From assembly GCF_024679095.1 (NCBI RefSeq), contig NC_066549.1, positions 4,489,714 through 4,553,713 on the forward strand: DNA of 64,000 nt. The letters run 5' to 3'. The position numbers and the translations under genes are program-made. Position 1 is the stretch's first letter. Each line of letters opens with the position of its first letter. Shown here piece after piece: positions 1 through 24,620 of the stretch. The notes under the pieces were generated by a model. That model had not been told where the DNA came from. It worked only from the letters and a program-made list of their open reading frames with translations, and did no database searches. The DNA is from Eriocheir sinensis (lineage: Eukaryota; Arthropoda; Malacostraca; Decapoda; Varunidae).

Positions 1-654
<654 letters not shown>

Positions 655-850
655 ATTTCTAATTAACCAAACAGGGTCAAGAGGTGCGTCCCACAGAGCA
701 AGGCGAAGGTTGACAGGGCTGACGGGCTGGCTGGAGCCGGAAACCAGGCGAGGGGGGGATCCTGGCGGCACGAGGAGGGAAGGAAGGAGAGAAGCAAGAA
801 CATTATTGCTCCCTCAGGTAATGGTATGTTTTAAATGAAGTAATATGAAC

Positions 851-852
<2 letters not shown>

Positions 853-901
<49 letters not shown>
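853..901 (+). repeat. (GT)n microsatellite
   Basis: About 24 uninterrupted GT units. Its flanks at 654-852 and 902-1036 are unique sequence without a recognisable feature. Confidence 0.98.
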
Positions 902-907
<6 letters not shown>

Positions 908-1032
908 TACACACTCTCAGGACGTCCTCTAATATTAAACAAACACCACCGTTACCCGGAAGGCTTTCGTCTTGTTGGCTGGCGGATTTGGGAAGAAGGA
1001 AGGATGGCGTGCGGGGGAGCAGATAAACAGAT

Positions 1033-1036
<4 letters not shown>

Positions 1037-1104
<68 letters not shown>
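1037..1104 (+). repeat. (AG)n microsatellite
   Basis: About 34 uninterrupted AG units, preceded by a short GATA-like run at 1021-1036. Confidence 0.98.
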
Positions 1105-1106
<2 letters not shown>

Positions 1107-2614
1107 TAATATACAGGATAGAGGAGTCGAGGTTAACGAGTTGAGCTTCGTTGGTACATTCCCTTTTAATACACACTTTAGTTTATAAATTCGTTAAACA
1201 GCTCAAACATTAATTTATATTCTGTACCAGTATTCACGACCGCTACTTGTTCAATCCCACTTTTTATTCTGTTTTTTCTTACCTAGTGTTCGATGTTTTG
1301 TGTCCTTGGTTGTCAATGTGTCAAGATATTTGTTTACTTGACTGTAAATATTTGCCACCGACAGGATTTCATATATTATTGAGAGTATAAATATTGCACT
1401 AGAGACTTTTATTTTAAGTGATGGAGCTAGGATGTGATTTTTTTCATATGTTACCACTATATATTATTGTTACAAATTGTATTATTTACATTCCAACCTT
1501 CCTATGTTACCACTATATATTATTGTTACAAATTGTATTATTTACATTCCAACCTTCCACAAACTCACTCTCTGCACAATAATATTATTCTCGTAATGTC
1601 AATCAACAAAAAGCTTCTCCATTTTCCATTTTTCAGTACTGTTTCTCTTTTCGCCCATGTTTCCTGTACTTTTGCTATTCTGGCGTTAATCAATGATGTT
1701 GTTGTTAAATGTTTTCCAGCGCGCTGGCTGAATGGGCTATGCAAGAGCCCTGAGCTAATCAATAATTAACATCATACTACTCATCTTCCCTAGCTACTGT
1801 GCTTCTTTCGTCTCCTATACCCACGTGTTCCTTTATTCATTGCATGTTTGCTTCCCTGCTGACCTACTGATGGCAACACTCAACCTTACGACTCACCGGA
1901 ACAACATATAGTAATCGCACCTCAGGCGACGCACGGAGGTACTCAGTACCAGTACTCGAGGCTCTGCCGGCGGGTCGAGGCAGACACTCGGTGCTGCTTG
2001 CAGGGTGAGCCATGTATATGTCTCAGAAATGTCAGTAAACATGCTCAGGAGGAGTCTCAAATGAGGATCCTTCAACACGGATGGAAACCTGTTTTCGCAG
2101 ATGACGTAAAGCCTAAAGTTTGTTCCCTAAAGGGATGATACTGTTGGAGCCCTGCACCAGATGACATTAGTATGACATTCCGTGGAAGAGGGCGGCCATA
2201 AGGTTATAGCGAAAGGTCACGTGTATGCCGTGAAGCCACTTTCCAGGGGAGTAGGTCATCATGGCGTTGAGTAGGCCGCGCACACCACACGGCTGTCGCG
2301 ATGCACCACAAAACTGACCCGAATGTTTAGCGCTGAGGTGACACCGTCGCAGAAATGTACAACTAATACGTTTTGAGACCTTAGACCAATTGGCGATATG
2401 TTACGCATGGAAACCATCTTGAGCAATTGCTTGAGGGAATAAATAAATATAAAAAGTGTGTTGTGTACGGGAAGCAATGGAGCCAAATGTTCGTCATGTG
2501 TTCTAATGACGTTTGGCCACTGGTTGTCTCTCCTTCTGGCCACCGTCATGAGGTAGAAGACAAGCACCATTACACCATGCAGCAGTCAGTAGAAACCGTT
2601 GAATATTTAACTCG
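1105..2614. other. unique AT-rich intergenic sequence
   Basis: No gene recognised. It contains the exact 56-bp duplication listed separately. Short open frames at 1434-1769 and 2259-2570 show no domain, signal peptide or recognisable family and read like chance frames. Confidence 0.6.
1447..1558. repeat. perfect 56-bp tandem duplication (2 copies)
   Basis: The unit at 1447-1502, beginning TATGTTACCACTATATATTA, is repeated without a mismatch at 1503-1558. Perfect identity in otherwise unique AT-rich DNA implies a recent duplication, or an assembly duplication. Confidence 0.97.
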
Positions 2615-2652
2615 TAATAATAACAATAATAATAATAACAACAATCATAATC

Positions 2653-2746
<94 letters not shown>

Positions 2747-2770
2747 TAATAAGAGTAATAATAACAATAG
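2615..2770 (+). repeat. (AAT)n microsatellite, long
   Basis: Imperfect AAC/AAT units lead into a near-pure AAT array at about 2655-2745. The poly-Asn frame across it is an artefact. Confidence 0.98.
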
Positions 2771-5203
<2,433 letters not shown>

Positions 5204-5880
5204 AACTCTTCTACCAGTACTACCACCCCCATCACCACCACAGCTACCTATTACCATCAACTGTAACAACTACAACAACACTAGGAGCGACAGCAACAGA
5301 CAACACCATCATCATCAAACTCATACAGCAAAAAACAACAAACAGTATTTTTCCAAACAAACCTTTCCGTACCGCCAGGCAGGTAAACACGGAGGAGATA
5401 AATGAATTCAATCCAACAAAAACAAATTTAACAGCACAAAACTACATTGTTCCCTTACACTGTACTGGTTACACATGCCGCTCACACACGCAGATATTTG
5501 ATTTTATTGATACTTTATTATCTTTTTCCTACGTTACCTTACCTTATTCAGTTTCTCATCTCATTAATTTTATAGCTCTTGCACAAACATATTCTTATCA
5601 ATAATGAATTCTTTTTTTTATTTGATATTACTATTTTATGCCATTTATTTTGATGGATGAGCGATTCCAAGCATTTTTTTTTTTCCTCAGCATTTGATCT
5701 ACCAAGTCGTGACGGAAATAATATAAAGTTATAGTCCCACCCCCGAGGTCCTTTTAACACCTTGCCCTCTGGTGGTCTATCCCGGCCGCTTTATGTCTTC
5801 AGGGTTAGTGGACTTTCGCCCTTAATGACCACTCGGTTGAAAGCACTTCTCCATACACGCCTCGTTCTCTCTTAAATGCT
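5204..5880. other. low-complexity to unique sequence upstream of a satellite
   Basis: Degenerate ACA/ACC/CAT triplets fill 5204-5340, then AT-rich unique DNA follows to about 5780. The last 100 bp start to resemble the satellite downstream. No gene seen. Confidence 0.6.
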
Positions 5881-7345
5881 CGGCTTTGACTGGCTCTTTC
5901 CAACTAACGACGTCTGCTGCCACATTACCTCCTTCGACCTAACATTTCCAACTGTCAAACAAACTACGAACTAGATGATAACCAGGCATTTCCTTTTCGA
6001 GCAGCTTTATGTAATGGCACCGTTAAAAAAGCTCGGCCCTGTACAGCTCCTTCCAACAATCGACGTCTGCCGCTGCCACGTTACTTCCTTCAACTCATCA
6101 CGCTAACTGTTAAACAAATTATGCAGTTGGTAGTAACCGGTCATTTCCCTTCTGATCAGCCTTATAGTACCCTTCAAAGTGCTCGGCTCCCTACGACTCT
6201 TTCCTACTAACGACGTCTGCCGCCACACTATCTCCTTCAACTCATCATGCTAACTGTTAAACAAATTATGCAGTTGGTAGTAACCGGTCATTTCCCTTCT
6301 GATCAGCCTTATAGTACCTTTGAAAGTGCTCGGCTCCCTACGACTCTTTCCAACTAACGACGCCTGCAGCCATGTTACCTACCTCACCTTGCCATTTCCA
6401 GCTGTCAAACAAATTATGAACTAAAGAATAACCAGGCACTTTCCTTGTTATCAGGCTTGTAGTACCTTTCTAACGGTTAAGTACGCGTGTTTTTTTTTTC
6501 ATTTTTCAACTAACGACGTCTGTTGCCACTTAACCTCCTTCAGCTTACTATATCTAACTGTCAAACCAAATTATGCATTGGGTAATAAGCCAGACACTTC
6601 CCTTTTGATCGCCTTATAGCACCCTTCTGAAAAGCTGGGGTCGCCTGGTCTCGATTCTTTTCAACTTACGACTTCTGCCGCCACATTACCTCCTTCAGAT
6701 CGATATTTCCAAACGTCAAACAAATTATGCATTGGGTAACAACAAGACACTTCCCTTTTGATCGCCTTATTGTATCCCTCTAACGGCTCGGGTCGCCTGG
6801 TCTCGATTCTTTTCAACTTACGACTTCTGCCACCACATTACCTCCTTAAGATTGGTATTTTCAACCGTCAAACAAATTATGCATTGGGTAACAACAAGAC
6901 ACTTCCCTTTTGATCGCCTTATCGTACCCTTCTGAAAAGCTCGGGTCGTCTAGTCTCGATTCTTTTCAACTGCGCGACTTGCCCACCACATACCCCCTAG
7001 ATTTGTATTTTTTCACGTCAAACACAAATTATGCATGGTACAAAAACAAAGACCTTCTTTTTGATCGCCTTATCGTACCCTTCTGAAAAGCTCGGGTCGT
7101 CTGGTCTCGATTCTTTTCAACTTACGACGCCTGCTCCCACATTACCTCCTTTGCCGTAACATGTCCCATTACCTAAACAATTATGCGTGATAAAGTCAGA
7201 CGGCACTTCCTTTCTGAGCGGTCTAACACCCTTGAAAGTGTTCGGGTCTGTCTGGCTTTGACCCTCATACCAACAAGCGACGCCTGGTGCCTTGACTTTC
7301 CCATCTGCAAATGTCAAAATAATTATGCGAGTGAAAATTAGCTGA
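5881..7345. repeat. satellite array, ~152-bp unit, about 10 copies
   Basis: The marker word ACGACGTCTGC (or close variants) recurs at about 5907, 6060, 6210, 6357, 6513, 6668, 6820, 6974, 7124 and 7277, giving spacings of 147-156 bp. Each unit also carries a TCAAACAAATTATGCA-like block, a TTCCCTTTTGATCGCCTTAT-like block and a GCTCGG word. Copies near 6065-6360 are nearly identical to each other. Those at 6600-7130 form a second subgroup sharing a GGTCTCGATTCTTTTCAACT block. No open frame runs through the units, so this is a non-coding satellite. Confidence 0.95.
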
Positions 7346-7914
7346 TAATTCCACTTGAGTGTACCAATCCCTCGCAGTTTCAGCTCACGTTTCACTGCCC
7401 TCAAGAAGAGTTGCCACAATGGCCACACACATATATTTTCACCTCCACTATCAAAGCCTATTCATTCCAACACTCAAGTAGCATAATATATTGTTTCTGT
7501 TTCCTTATATATCGCATGTCTCGTGAATTCCGTTGCATCTGCGTCAGTGCCACCATACCCAGACTTTTATTTCTATTTGCATGTCCACAGTGTCGGTTGG
7601 CTTTCTTGAAATGCTCAGGTGGCCGGCCGTAAGTCAGTAGTGGCAGGTTGGGGTGGGGTGGTGAGGAATAGTGGTGCAGAAATAGATCTTGCATCTCTCC
7701 ATTTCCTCCGTGTCTTCCCCGTTCAGATCCATATCAGCAACTTGACGACCACCACCTCGAGTACCTTTCATCACTCATTGTCGATAGGTCTAATTTGTTT
7801 TTATCGCCAATGCTCCGTGATGTCATTTCCTCCTGGTGTCTGCACCCAGAACACTCTCTTCAACAAGCGACACTAGAAATGCTTTAATAATTTTCACCTC
7901 CGAACCCTTTCCTT
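7346..7914. other. unique intergenic sequence
   Basis: No gene or repeat recognised between the two ~150-bp arrays. Open frames at 7411-7632 and 7619-7876 have no recognisable domain. Confidence 0.5.
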
Positions 7915-8180
7915 GTAAATTTTCAGCGAACTAATAATTAATCTCAACGACCAGCATATTTCCACCTTCAGGAATCATCTCACGAAGTTATTATAATTTA
8001 TATTTGGGAAACAACATACCGAAGATCATATATTATTACCGATCTTCAGGGAATATGCTTAAAATTTTCTGCGAACAATTCATTCATTACATATCTCAAC
8101 GAACTACATATTTCCACCTCCAGGAACCAACGTACGAACTGATTACAACATATTTTATTACCAGTCTTCAGGAAACACAG
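7915..8180. repeat. two diverged tandem units of ~150 bp
   Basis: The block ATCTCAACGA followed by CATATTTCCACC, CAGGAA and ACGAA words occurs at 7941 and again at 8093, 152 bp apart. A TTTTCNGCGAAC word lies upstream of each (7920 and 8065). The sequence differs from the 5.9-7.3 kb satellite but the spacing is the same. Confidence 0.75.
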
Positions 8181-8549
8181 ATACAAATTACATAATCATC
8201 TACAGCAATTACAAAACGACATATCACATCTAACACAACCATTACCAGCAAAGTAAGCCCGACATTCTCATCACATAATATACTCGCTACATGACGTCAA
8301 ACCTTATAGTACTACCGCCTTCCACACCCTACGACCCATGGGGATGACATTATACCGCCTCACAAAACCCACGCCTCTTGATAGTCTACTTACCCGCGAG
8401 CTTCACCCCTCTCATAGCAATCTTTCTCCCGCTCTCCTCCGCCGTCCATCACCCTCATAAACACGCTGCACACCTCTCACGCGCCACTCTCCGACGTGTT
8501 TGATCATACACTTTTATACTAGAAGAAATAGAAAACATGAGATGAGGGA
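8181..8549. other. unique sequence
   Basis: No feature recognised. It grades into purine-rich DNA at about 8520. Confidence 0.5.
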
Positions 8550-8870
8550 AAAAGGAAAATGAGGTAGAAGAGAAAGGAGGAGCAGGAGAACGATGAGAAG
8601 GATGAGGAGATGGATGAGGAGGGAAAGATAAACGAAAAGGAAGATGAGGTAGAAGAAAAAGGAGGAGCAGGAGAATGATGAGATGGATGAGGAGGGAAAG
8701 ACAAACGAAGAGGAAAAGTAAGAGGAAAGGAGGGAAGCAATATGAAGAGGAAGAGGAGGAGAACGAGGACAAGAAAAACAAGGAGGACGAGTAAGAAAAG
8801 ATGGAGCCGGAGGAGGAAGAGGACGAGGAAGAGAAGAAGGAAGGGGAGAATAGGAGCGATGACGTCAATG
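8550..8870. repeat. purine-rich region with an 85-bp tandem duplication
   Basis: The whole region is nearly all A/G on the + strand. A unit containing GAGGTAGAAG and AGGAGGAGCAGGAGAA occurs at 8561 and again at 8646, with a 12-bp deletion in the second copy. Open frames across it (poly Ser/Phe or Arg/Lys) are compositional artefacts. Confidence 0.85.
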
Positions 8871-10401
<1,531 letters not shown>

Positions 10402-10508
10402 TCCACTTTAAGCTCTGTCCTCCTCACTTTTTATAATCTCACCCTTTCTTCTCCTCTCTCTTTCTCCCACCTTCCTTTCTTGTCATTCTTGTCTTCCAAT
10501 TTCTATCA

Positions 10509-10620
<112 letters not shown>

Positions 10621-10705
10621 CGTTACCTCCCTTTCATCTTCCCTCCCATCTTCTCCACTTAATATTCTCTCGCCCTTCCTTCCTTTCTCTTCCACTTTCT
10701 ATCAT

Positions 10706-10822
<117 letters not shown>

Positions 10823-10874
10823 TGCCGCTGTACCTCACTTGCTCTCCTCCTCCTATTTCCATTCTACCTCCCTC

Positions 10875-10913
10875 CCTCCTCCTCCTCCTCCTCCTCCTCC
10901 TCCTCCTCCTCCC
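10875..10913 (+). repeat. (TCC)n microsatellite
   Basis: About 12 TCC units. The stretch from here to 11166 is T-rich and pyrimidine-rich without a gene. Confidence 0.95.
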
Positions 10914-11165
10914 TCCTCTTATTCCTCCTCGTTTCTCCTCCCTCACTGCACCAGTTGTTATTTTTTTCCTTTCCCGGTTATTTTTCTTATTGTTTATTCG
11001 TATTCTTTGTTGAGCTTGCAAAGTGTTGTTGTTATTTTTTGTTTTGTTTTCTTTTGTGTCCGTTTTTCTTTCCTGTTGGTTCACGTCCTTCATCATTTGA
11101 CGTCCCTTTCTCGTTTTCCTTGTTTTCCTTTGTCATTCTTGCTTGCTTGCCCTTCTCTCTGTCCT

Positions 11166-11435
<270 letters not shown>

Positions 11436-11481
11436 ATTATTTCTTCCTCTATCTCTTTCCTTTTTTTCTATCTTTATTTTT

Positions 11482-13150
<1,669 letters not shown>

Positions 13151-13154
13151 TATC

Positions 13155-13880
13155 GCAGTTTTCATATTGACACTGGCTCCCTCTCCTCCAGTGTGTTTAA
13201 CCGTGAAGCGTTGAGCCGTAATTATTAAGAAAAGACTTGTACATCTGAACGGTTCTTGTCACATTTCCGCGCTCAGGAAGTTTTAATATTGGCACTGGCA
13301 GTCTCTCTCATTGTACCGCCATTATGAAAAAAAAAAGACGAACATTTGAAGGGTTCTTCTTACCACGCTGCCTCTTTCCAGTAGTTCTAATATTCTAGCA
13401 ATGACACTCTTCTTTAGTGTGTTTACCCGTGAACCGCTTTGCCATACCCACGAAGAAAAGGACCTGTACATCTGAAGCATTCTTGTCATACTGCCTCTAT
13501 CCAGCGGTTCTTATATTCTTGCATTGACAATCTCTTCTTTAGTGTGTTATCCGTGAACCGTTGCACCATAATCATATAGAAAAAACTTGTACATCTGAAC
13601 GGTTCTTGTCATATTGCCTCTCTCCAGCAGTTCTTATATAGGCACGGGCATTCTCTGCTTCAATGTGTTTCCCTGTGAACCGCTGTGCCAACCTCACGAA
13701 GAAAAGGATCAGTGCATCTGAAGGGTTCTTGTCACATTGCCTCTCTCCAGCGGTTCATATATAGGCACGGGCATTCTCTGCTTCAATGTGTTTCCCCGAG
13801 AACCGTTGTGCCGTACTGACTAAGAAAAAAGGCTTGTACATCCGAGCGGTTCTTGCCCTCGTCACGCTGCCTCGCTCCGT
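13155..13880. repeat. minisatellite, ~124-bp unit, about 6 copies
   Basis: The marker TGTACATCTGAACGGTTCTT and its variants recur, with the ACATCTGAA core at 13241, 13342, 13468, 13591, 13714 and 13838. Spacings are 101, 126, 123, 123 and 124 bp. Each unit also has GTGTGTTT, a GTGAACCGTTG-like word, a (G)AAGAAAAG run and a TGCCTCTCTCCAGC word. The last three units are the most alike. No continuous frame passes through it. Confidence 0.94.
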
Positions 13881-14437
13881 CACTCAAACCCAGCCTCGTT
13901 CTATCAGTCAATCAACATCAAGTGGTGTCTATGCTTCAACACCAGGGTCCATCAATATTGCCCGTACGTGAACATAATAAAGTCCCACCGATAAAGGAGG
14001 AGGAAAGTAATTAAAAAGCGAGAGAGGTAGAGTGAACGGCAGTAATTACATGTCAAGCTTAGATATTTGACAAGATACTTCATTAAGGTGGGTCTCGTGA
14101 GATGAGGAGGAATAAAGTTTATTTATTTATTGCAGGAGGATACTTTACGGACGGTCTGAACGGAAATTGCTAACGATGATATGGAAAAATTAGAAGAGTC
14201 TGCGAGCTTCTTTTTTTTTTTTCTTTTTTTTTTTTGGGTGGGGGGGGAGGGGGGCAAGTGACTAAAAATGGCGTGAGCAAATTGAATCAGCCTTTTTGTT
14301 AATGCTACTCATTCTTAAATCGCATCAAAAGTGTAAAACAATTCAAACATGAGAAAAAAACTATCCACTGAAAAGAGATACTCACTGCTGTAATCTCATT
14401 TTTTTTTTTATCTGATTAAATACGCACGGATAAACAT

Positions 14438-14439
<2 letters not shown>
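13881..14439. other. unique sequence with homopolymer runs
   Basis: Contains a T-run/G-run hybrid at 14210-14250 and T- or A-rich stretches. No gene seen. Confidence 0.55.

Positions 14440-14512
<73 letters not shown>
14440..14512 (+). repeat. (CA)n microsatellite
   Basis: About 36 uninterrupted CA units. Confidence 0.98.
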
Positions 14513-14513
<1 letters not shown>

Positions 14514-14714
14514 GGCCAGGGACACGACTCATTTCAACTTTCCATCGAATTATATAAACTTTCTCACGTAACGTCTATCGAAAGTGCTGGTTGCAAAATA
14601 AACAAAATAGTAAAATAATAAAAAAAAAAGCAACACAGGAATAAATTAACGGACGACAATGTGGATCCTGACCATATTCCCGTATCCTCAAACCTTCCTG
14701 TTCTATATCCTCTT

Positions 14715-15030
14715 TCTATATCTAACATTCTTACCGACCTGAACAGCTTACACCTCAAAATCAAAGACGTGCAATCCTTATATCATCATATATCAAATCA
14801 AAATCAAAATCAAAATCAAATCAAAATCGAGGTCAAAAAAGTCAAAATCAAAAAGTCAAAGTCAAATCAAAATCAAAATCAAAATCAAAGACGTGTCAGT
14901 ACCCCTTCTTATGTAGGCCTTATATCTTCCTAAATCAAATCCTCTTATATAACCTAACCTCCCTCTCAACCGTAATATCTTTCCTTCCAACGACCTGAGC
15001 AGCTTAAACTTTAAAATCAAGGACAAAATT
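14715..15030 (+). repeat. (AAATCA)n block flanked by diverged direct repeats
   Basis: An AAATCA/TCAAAG hexanucleotide array fills about 14798-14892. The flanking sequence contains similar phrases: CGACCTGAACAGCTTACACC near 14735 and CGACCTGAGCAGCTTAAACT near 14991, each followed by AAAATCAA. This suggests the hexanucleotide grew inside a tandem duplication of about 255 bp. Confidence 0.7.
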
Positions 15031-16100
15031 GGCTGCCCACGAACATACATCACTGGATATCACAACGCATATCACCGCCTCCTTACTTGCTTACGAATGA
15101 ATAACCTCCTCCGTGCCACCCTTCTTTTCTACCAGCCTCTGTTTCCTATCCATTTGAAGCCTCCAATTAGTAGCAGTTCACGCTAACCCCTCACAGCTCA
15201 TCAGTCACCCTTCTATCTACTGCTACCTTTGTCCACCTTCCTCAGTACAACACAATACAGTACAATACTCACCCAGGACTCTTTTATCAGACCTTTATGT
15301 CATTCGCTTCGACAATAGAGCCCCTCTATATGTACTCTTTCCCTCTGTGTAGCTTTCCATAGTAACATATTTATTACCCTCGTCAATACAACCATTCTTT
15401 TGTAGCCGCCACTGTTTGCCGTCTCTTCAGCGTCGATCATTAGGGCCAGTCCACAATAAGCTCATCACTGATTAACGCCACGCTACGTCCATTCACTCGT
15501 ACATCCTCATCCTCGCCCTCCTTCTCCTTCTTCGTGCCACCTTTCTTTTGCACCTTCCATCCCCGCTTGGTCTGGTCATCCCATTAGTGCCACTCCAGGA
15601 AACACCATTCCCTCGGAGCCATCGCAGCCTGAAGCATTACCCTCTGACACGCTTCTCTGCACAGCTACTTGTTTTTTTGTGTCAGAGCCGAGAAATAGTT
15701 CCGCATAAAAGTCTTCTCTTTGTACAGTCACGTTTTTTCGTCCGCACTTTTCGCCATTATACTCCGAATTGATATCCGTTTTCCTCTCTCTTTTGCTATA
15801 ATATTTACACAGCTATCGCTCTTATTACCATCATTATTATTATTATTACCTCTTTTATCATGCTTAGTAATACTGTAAGAACCTTATAAGCCGTGACGCT
15901 GAAAGACGACTCTACACAAAAAGTCCATCCGGAAAAGTCACCCCAGCGTCGCACCTTTTCCCTCGCGTCCCTCAAGAGCGACAGTTCCAATTATCTTCGT
16001 CACTCACGCAGAATGATATAATGACAAATAATCGTTACCGTCAGCGCCCGTAATGGACTTGAGGATAAAGGAACACAGGGCGCAAAGAAGGTATTCATCA
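15031..16100. other. unique intergenic sequence
   Basis: No gene recognised. A CGTGCCACCCTTCTTTT-like phrase occurs near 15112 and again near 15535. A short (TTA)n run lies at 15833-15847. Confidence 0.5.

Positions 16101-18434
<2,334 letters not shown>

Positions 18435-18504
<70 letters not shown>
18435..18504 (+). repeat. (GA)n microsatellite
   Basis: About 34 GA units, opposite in strand sense to the neighbouring CT arrays. Confidence 0.98.
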
Positions 18505-18507
<3 letters not shown>

Positions 18508-18571
18508 ACTTTATTTTTATGCCACCGACTGCTCGACACCTGACTTCATTTAACCTACCTACTGCGTCGTT

Positions 18572-18618
<47 letters not shown>

Positions 18619-18660
18619 CGCACTCTTTCTCTCTCCAAGTTTCTTTCCTTCTTTTCTTCC

Positions 18661-18754
<94 letters not shown>

Positions 18755-18795
18755 TCCCTCTCCCTCTCCCTCTCCCTCTCCATCTCCCTCTCCAC
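18572..18795 (+). repeat. (CA)n, (CT)n and (CCCTCT)n cluster
   Basis: CA at 18572-18621 (with CG interruptions near its end), CT at 18664-18750, then a hexanucleotide CCCTCT run at 18751-18795 that reads as a C-insertion variant of the CT array. Confidence 0.97.
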
Positions 18796-22889
<4,094 letters not shown>

Positions 22890-22956
22890 TGTGCTTGTCT
22901 GTCTGCCTAAGGACTCGAAGCCAATCCAAAGCAAAGCCTTCCCCTAATAAACCAAC

Positions 22957-23070
22957 ACAAACGTTCCCTCAGACGCTGCCTTCCCCGCGGGCCCACAAAC
23001 GTTCCCCCAGACGCTGCCTTTCCCGCGGGCCCACAAACGTTCCCCCAGACGCTGCCTTCCCCGCGGGCCC
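22957..23070. repeat. 38-bp GC-rich minisatellite, 3 copies
   Basis: Units start at 22957, 22995 and 23033, each beginning ACAAACGTTCCC and ending CCGCGGGCCC, with one or two differences. The length is not a multiple of three, so the repeat cannot encode a periodic peptide in one frame. Each unit carries a CCGCGG/GGGCCC GC block, and the region to 23340 is CpG-rich. Confidence 0.97.
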
Positions 23071-23489
23071 GTCACGTCGCGTCCCGGCGCCCGCAGCTTC
23101 TCCACCCCGACGTCTGCGGGCATATTTTCTCTTCAGAGGCTCGTAACGCTGATACTCACACCCTCCCCCAGCCGCGTCCCCTTCCCAGCCCTCCACGCCA
23201 GGCCCCAATAACGACGCACCACCCGTGTGAACACAACCTGACGACACAATGCTTCCTCGCAGCGGCTCGTGTGTCACCGCCCCGCAGCTTCCCTCCGCTG
23301 TGTCCCGGCTCCCGATGCGTTATGATGCCGAGATCAATGCCGGCTAGGCGAGTTTAGGAGGGCGGCGGGCGAGCAGGATGCGAGGCTGACATGGACAATT
23401 ATAACCGGGAGCAGGGGAGCCGTGGCAGGGCGAGTAGAGGGAGACAGACGGGCACGAAACAAACAAGGGCGATGCAATCAAGAGGAGCG

Positions 23490-23492
<3 letters not shown>
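23071..23492. other. CpG-rich unique sequence
   Basis: GC- and CpG-rich by window standards to about 23340, then purine-rich. No exon recognised. Confidence 0.5.

Positions 23493-23579
<87 letters not shown>
23493..23579 (+). repeat. (GA)n microsatellite
   Basis: About 43 GA units. Confidence 0.98.
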
Positions 23580-23581
<2 letters not shown>

Positions 23582-24029
23582 TGACAAATAACTCTAATAC
23601 CGTGCAGAGAGCAAGGAAGGAAATATACAAGCCAGGAACGCGACAAACGTAGAAGAAATCCGACAAAAGATGTGAGGCGTAAACGGAGGAAGACGGCCAC
23701 GGTTAGGACGGAAAGGAGGAAGTCAGCAGGAGTAAGACGAGCGAGGAGAGTTTGCAGTGTTTAGGAGAACAAGGAGAAACTGAATAACGGTGAGGCTAGC
23801 AGGGAAAGGGAGTGGTCGGTGGTTATGCAAGCAGGGGAAGAGAGTGATCATGGTTATGCGAGCAGGGAAAGAAAGTGATCATGGTTGGACTAGCAGGGGA
23901 GAAAGTGAGCAGGAGTAAGGTGAGTAGAGGAGGGAAGGCAGTAGTGGTCACGCGAGCAGAAGAGAGTTAGCAGAAATTAGACAAAGAAGGTGTAAATAAA
24001 CTATGAAGAGGTTAACAGAAACGGAAAGG
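23580..24029. repeat. purine-rich region with a ~31-bp degenerate minisatellite
   Basis: GGTTATGC-GCAGGG-AAGTGATCAT units start at 23821, 23852 and 23883. More degenerate relatives lie on either side from about 23720 to 23965. Confidence 0.75.
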
Positions 24030-24510
24030 AAGCATTGGTAAGGCGAGGATGTAAGAGGAGGAAGGAAAGGAGGAAAATAAGGAACAAGAGGTGACAGAGG
24101 AGGAGGAGGAAAAAGAGAAGGAAAAGAATCATTCGGAAGAAGAAAGGATTCGTCAGTAAAGAGACATGAAAGGCAAAGAGGAAAATGGAGAAGAGAAAGA
24201 TGAAGATGAAGATGAAGTGGTGAGGTTGGCGAGGAAAAAGTAAGCAGTGTTAAGGCGAGAAGGTAAGAGGAGGAGGTGAAGGACGAAAGAGGAGAAAAGG
24301 GAGGAAGAGTTGACAAGAAATGCGTAGGAAGATGAGGAGGAGGAGAAGAATCAAATGCAAGAAGAAAAAATACGTCACTAAATAACCATGAAAGAAAAAC
24401 AAAGAAAAAAAAACAGGAGAAAAAGATGAGTTTAGAAGAGCAAGAAAAGGACGTCAACAAAAATTAACTGAACAGAGGGAAGAAGTTATCGATAGTTAGG
24501 CGAGGAAGCG
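24030..24510. repeat. ~215-bp purine-rich tandem repeat, 2-3 units
   Basis: TAAGGCGAG occurs at about 24039 and 24251, with TTAGGCGAGGAAG at 24496. AGAATCATTCG-AAGAAGAAAGGATTCGTCA at about 24126 matches AGAATCAAATGC-AAGAAGAAAAAATACGTCA at about 24347. The units are about 212-245 bp long. Confidence 0.75.
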
Positions 24511-24584
24511 AAGGGAGAAAGCAAGCTGAGAACAAAGGACAAACAACCAAACAGGAGGGATAGACAAGAGTGATCTAGGCACCC

Positions 24585-24615
<31 letters not shown>

Positions 24616-24620
24616 ACACC
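24585..24620 (+). repeat. (CA)n microsatellite
   Basis: About 17 CA units with one TA interruption. Confidence 0.96.

Noticed and set aside
2600..2770. Poly-Asn frame as a prion-like or low-complexity protein
   Set aside because: It is a pure (AAT)n microsatellite with no coding sequence on either side. The same holds at 43218-43487 and 55501-55911.
5881..7345. CRISPR-like array of regularly spaced repeats
   Set aside because: Units are ~152-bp satellite monomers similar over their whole length, not short identical repeats with unique spacers, and the DNA is eukaryotic.
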